A stretch of 58,341 nt of DNA from Frateuria sp. Soil773 (GTDB taxonomy: Bacteria; Pseudomonadota; Gammaproteobacteria; Xanthomonadales; Rhodanobacteraceae): assembly GCF_001428405.1 (NCBI RefSeq), contig NZ_LMSL01000002.1, forward strand, positions 252,928 through 311,268, written 5' to 3'. Position 1 is the first letter of the stretch. Each line of letters begins with the position of its first letter. The position numbers and the translations under genes are program-made. Below the pieces are notes generated by a model. It saw only the letters and a program-made list of their open reading frames with translations. It searched no databases and was not told where the DNA came from. Positions 56,980 through 58,341 of this stretch are shown in pieces.

Positions 56980-58306
56980 CCAACGGCGTATTGCCGCCGG
57001 TGAACCGCGTGCGGGCCTGGGCCAGCCGGTATCGGTGCTCGGCGCGGCTGCGGCGCCAGTCGCGCAGGCAGCAGATCGCATAGACCAGCTTGAACAGCCT
57101 GAGCCGCCACAGCACCTTCGGCGTGTCGAACAGGTCGCCGGCAAGCATTGAGATCACGCCCTGCTCCAGTTGCCAGGTGTTGTGCGGCGAGCGGAACATC
57201 TGCTGCATCACCGGGCCGTTGAAGCGGTAGATGAAGAACGAGAAGCGCGCCATGCCGGCGCGCTGGCGCTTCTCCAGCGCGCGCAGCAGCGCCGCCTCGC
57301 GCTCCGGCTCGCGCAGCGCCCGGTCGACCATCGCGGCGGCCCGCTCCGCCCCGCTCATCGCCAGGTACACGCCGGAGGAGAACACCGGGTCGAGGAAGGC
57401 GAACGCGTCGCCCACCAGCACCCAGCCCGGCCCGCCCATCCGCGCCGAGTCGTAGGAGTAGTTGCCGGTGACGCGCACCTCGTCGCCGATCAGCTCGGCA
57501 TGTTCCACGCGCCGCCACAGCGCCGGGCTCAGCTTCAGCGTGTCGAGCAGGAATCCCACGGTGCGGCCCCGGCGCTGCTTGAGGTAGTCCGGCCGGCACA
57601 CCGCGCCCACGCTCATCACGCCGTCCGGCAGCGGGATCATCCACATCCAGCCGTGCGCGAAGCTGTAGATGCTGATGTTGCCGGCGTCCTCGCCCGGCCG
57701 CCGCTCGGCACCGCGGAAATGGCCGAAGATCGCCGCGCTCTGGTGCTGGCCGTTCTTGCGGCGCAGCCCGTACTTGCCCGACAGCAGGGCGTCGCGTCCG
57801 CTGGCGTCGACCACGTAGCGCGCCCGCACCGCATAGGCGCGGCCGTCGTCGGTCTTCACGTCGAGCCAGGTCTCGCGCGGCCCGCGCTGCTCCACCCGCA
57901 CGACCTCGTGCCCTTCGCGCGCGTCCGCGCCGGCCTCGCGCGCATGGTCGTACAGCATCCTGTCGAAGTCCTGCCGCCATACCTGGTAGGCATGCGGCGG
58001 GCTTTGCCCGATCGCACGGGCGAACGCGTAGGTGTTGTAGCCGCGCGCGTTGTCGGCCTCGAAGTCCGCGCCCGGCTTGAACACACCCAGCGCGCGCACC
58101 TTGTCGAGCACGCCGAGCCGCTCGAACACCGGCAGGTTCATCGGCAGCAGCGATTCGCCGATATGGAAGCGCGGGTGGCGCGCCTTCTCCAGCGCGATCA
58201 CCTTGTAGCCGTGCCGCGCCAGCAGCGTCGCCGCCGTGCTGCCGCCGGGCCCGCCGCCGATCACCGCCACATCGCACGACTCAAACGTCGTATCCGTCTG
58301 TTCCAC
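56969..58306 (-). CDS. Flavin-dependent halogenase/monooxygenase family protein
   Basis: A 445-residue flavoenzyme starting at GTG 58306, with GGGAGG 5-10 bases upstream. FAD motif VIGGGPGGSTAA (GxGxxG at 17-22), the halogenase signature W220-M-W-M-I-P225 (WxWxIP), the flavin motif VLVGDAFAFLDPVFSSGV, and Lys77 in VFKPGADF, where PltA/CmlS-type halogenases carry their catalytic Lys. It would chlorinate or brominate an aromatic or pyrrole substrate, perhaps carrier-bound. Xanthomonads use such an enzyme in brominated aryl-polyene (xanthomonadin) pigments, but no polyene gene is visible before the window ends 35 bases upstream. Confidence 0.82.
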   Translation of the reverse strand: MEQTDTTFESCDVAVIGGGPGGSTAATLLARHGYKVIALEKARHPRFHIGESLLPMNLPVFERLGVLDKVRALGVFKPGADFEADNARGYNTYAFARAIGQSPPHAYQVWRQDFDRMLYDHAREAGADAREGHEVVRVEQRGPRETWLDVKTDDGRAYAVRARYVVDASGRDALLSGKYGLRRKNGQHQSAAIFGHFRGAERRPGEDAGNISIYSFAHGWMWMIPLPDGVMSVGAVCRPDYLKQRRGRTVGFLLDTLKLSPALWRRVEHAELIGDEVRVTGNYSYDSARMGGPGWVLVGDAFAFLDPVFSSGVYLAMSGAERAAAMVDRALREPEREAALLRALEKRQRAGMARFSFFIYRFNGPVMQQMFRSPHNTWQLEQGVISMLAGDLFDTPKVLWRLRLFKLVYAICCLRDWRRSRAEHRYRLAQARTRFTGGNTPLDRE

Positions 58307-58341
58307 CCTGCCTCCCTCGTCGATCCCGCCGTATCGGCGGG

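Overview
The window looks like a chromosomal segment of a GC-rich gammaproteobacterium of the Xanthomonadales, most likely Rhodanobacteraceae (Rhodanobacter, Dyella, Luteibacter or Frateuria type). This rests on composition, on the proteins recognised by eye (gpsA-secB, rpmB-rpmG, a GldG-type ABC module, YcgL, a flavin-dependent halogenase) and on Xanthomonadales-style intergenic palindromes of the GTCATTCCGGCGAA type. No database search was possible, so the genus is an inference. I saw no rRNA, tRNA, CRISPR, prophage or insertion sequence.

Layout. 0.1-1 kb: class A acid phosphatase. 1.1-8.7 kb: a collinear block of AraC regulator, beta-helix lipoprotein, diheme cytochrome c lipoprotein, TonB-dependent receptor and coniferyl-type aldehyde dehydrogenase; this is the best candidate for an undescribed system. 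8.9-9.6 kb: broken alpha/beta hydrolase. 9.8-15.3 kb: FadL porin, YcgL and a large membrane-anchored ankyrin protein. 15.4-23 kb: CPA2 antiporter, then two LysR regulators around small catabolic-type enzymes (CMD family, DUF4865, tautomerase, cyclase) and an esterase. 23-30.9 kb: hemB followed by a five-gene haem-uptake operon read from a Fur-box promoter. 30.9-35.9 kb: a MacB-like ABC exporter operon with two adaptor genes, one of them a tandem double adaptor. 36-39.2 kb: glucokinase, HAD phosphatase, a small repeat lipoprotein and a Sel1-like protein. 39.3-44.7 kb: SNF2 ATPase, gpsA, secB, rpmB and rpmG. 45-47.3 kb: a TrxR-like flavoprotein behind a MerR-type promoter, and a desaturase. 47.5-50.9 kb: GldA/F/G-type ABC module. 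50.9-58.3 kb: gnd, mutM, an LTA-synthase-like sulfatase, an unknown protein, tdk and a flavin-dependent halogenase.

How the genes may work together. The 1.1-8.7 kb block reads as an inducible route: the receptor would bring in a poorly permeable compound, the two lipoproteins would act on it or its electrons in the periplasm, and the aldehyde dehydrogenase would finish oxidation in the cytoplasm. The haem operon sits just upstream, in transcription order, of hemB, so haem import and haem synthesis are neighbours. Several intergenic regions hold long hairpins that look like dispersed repeats, and one of them has grown into the 5' end of the haem-binding protein gene.
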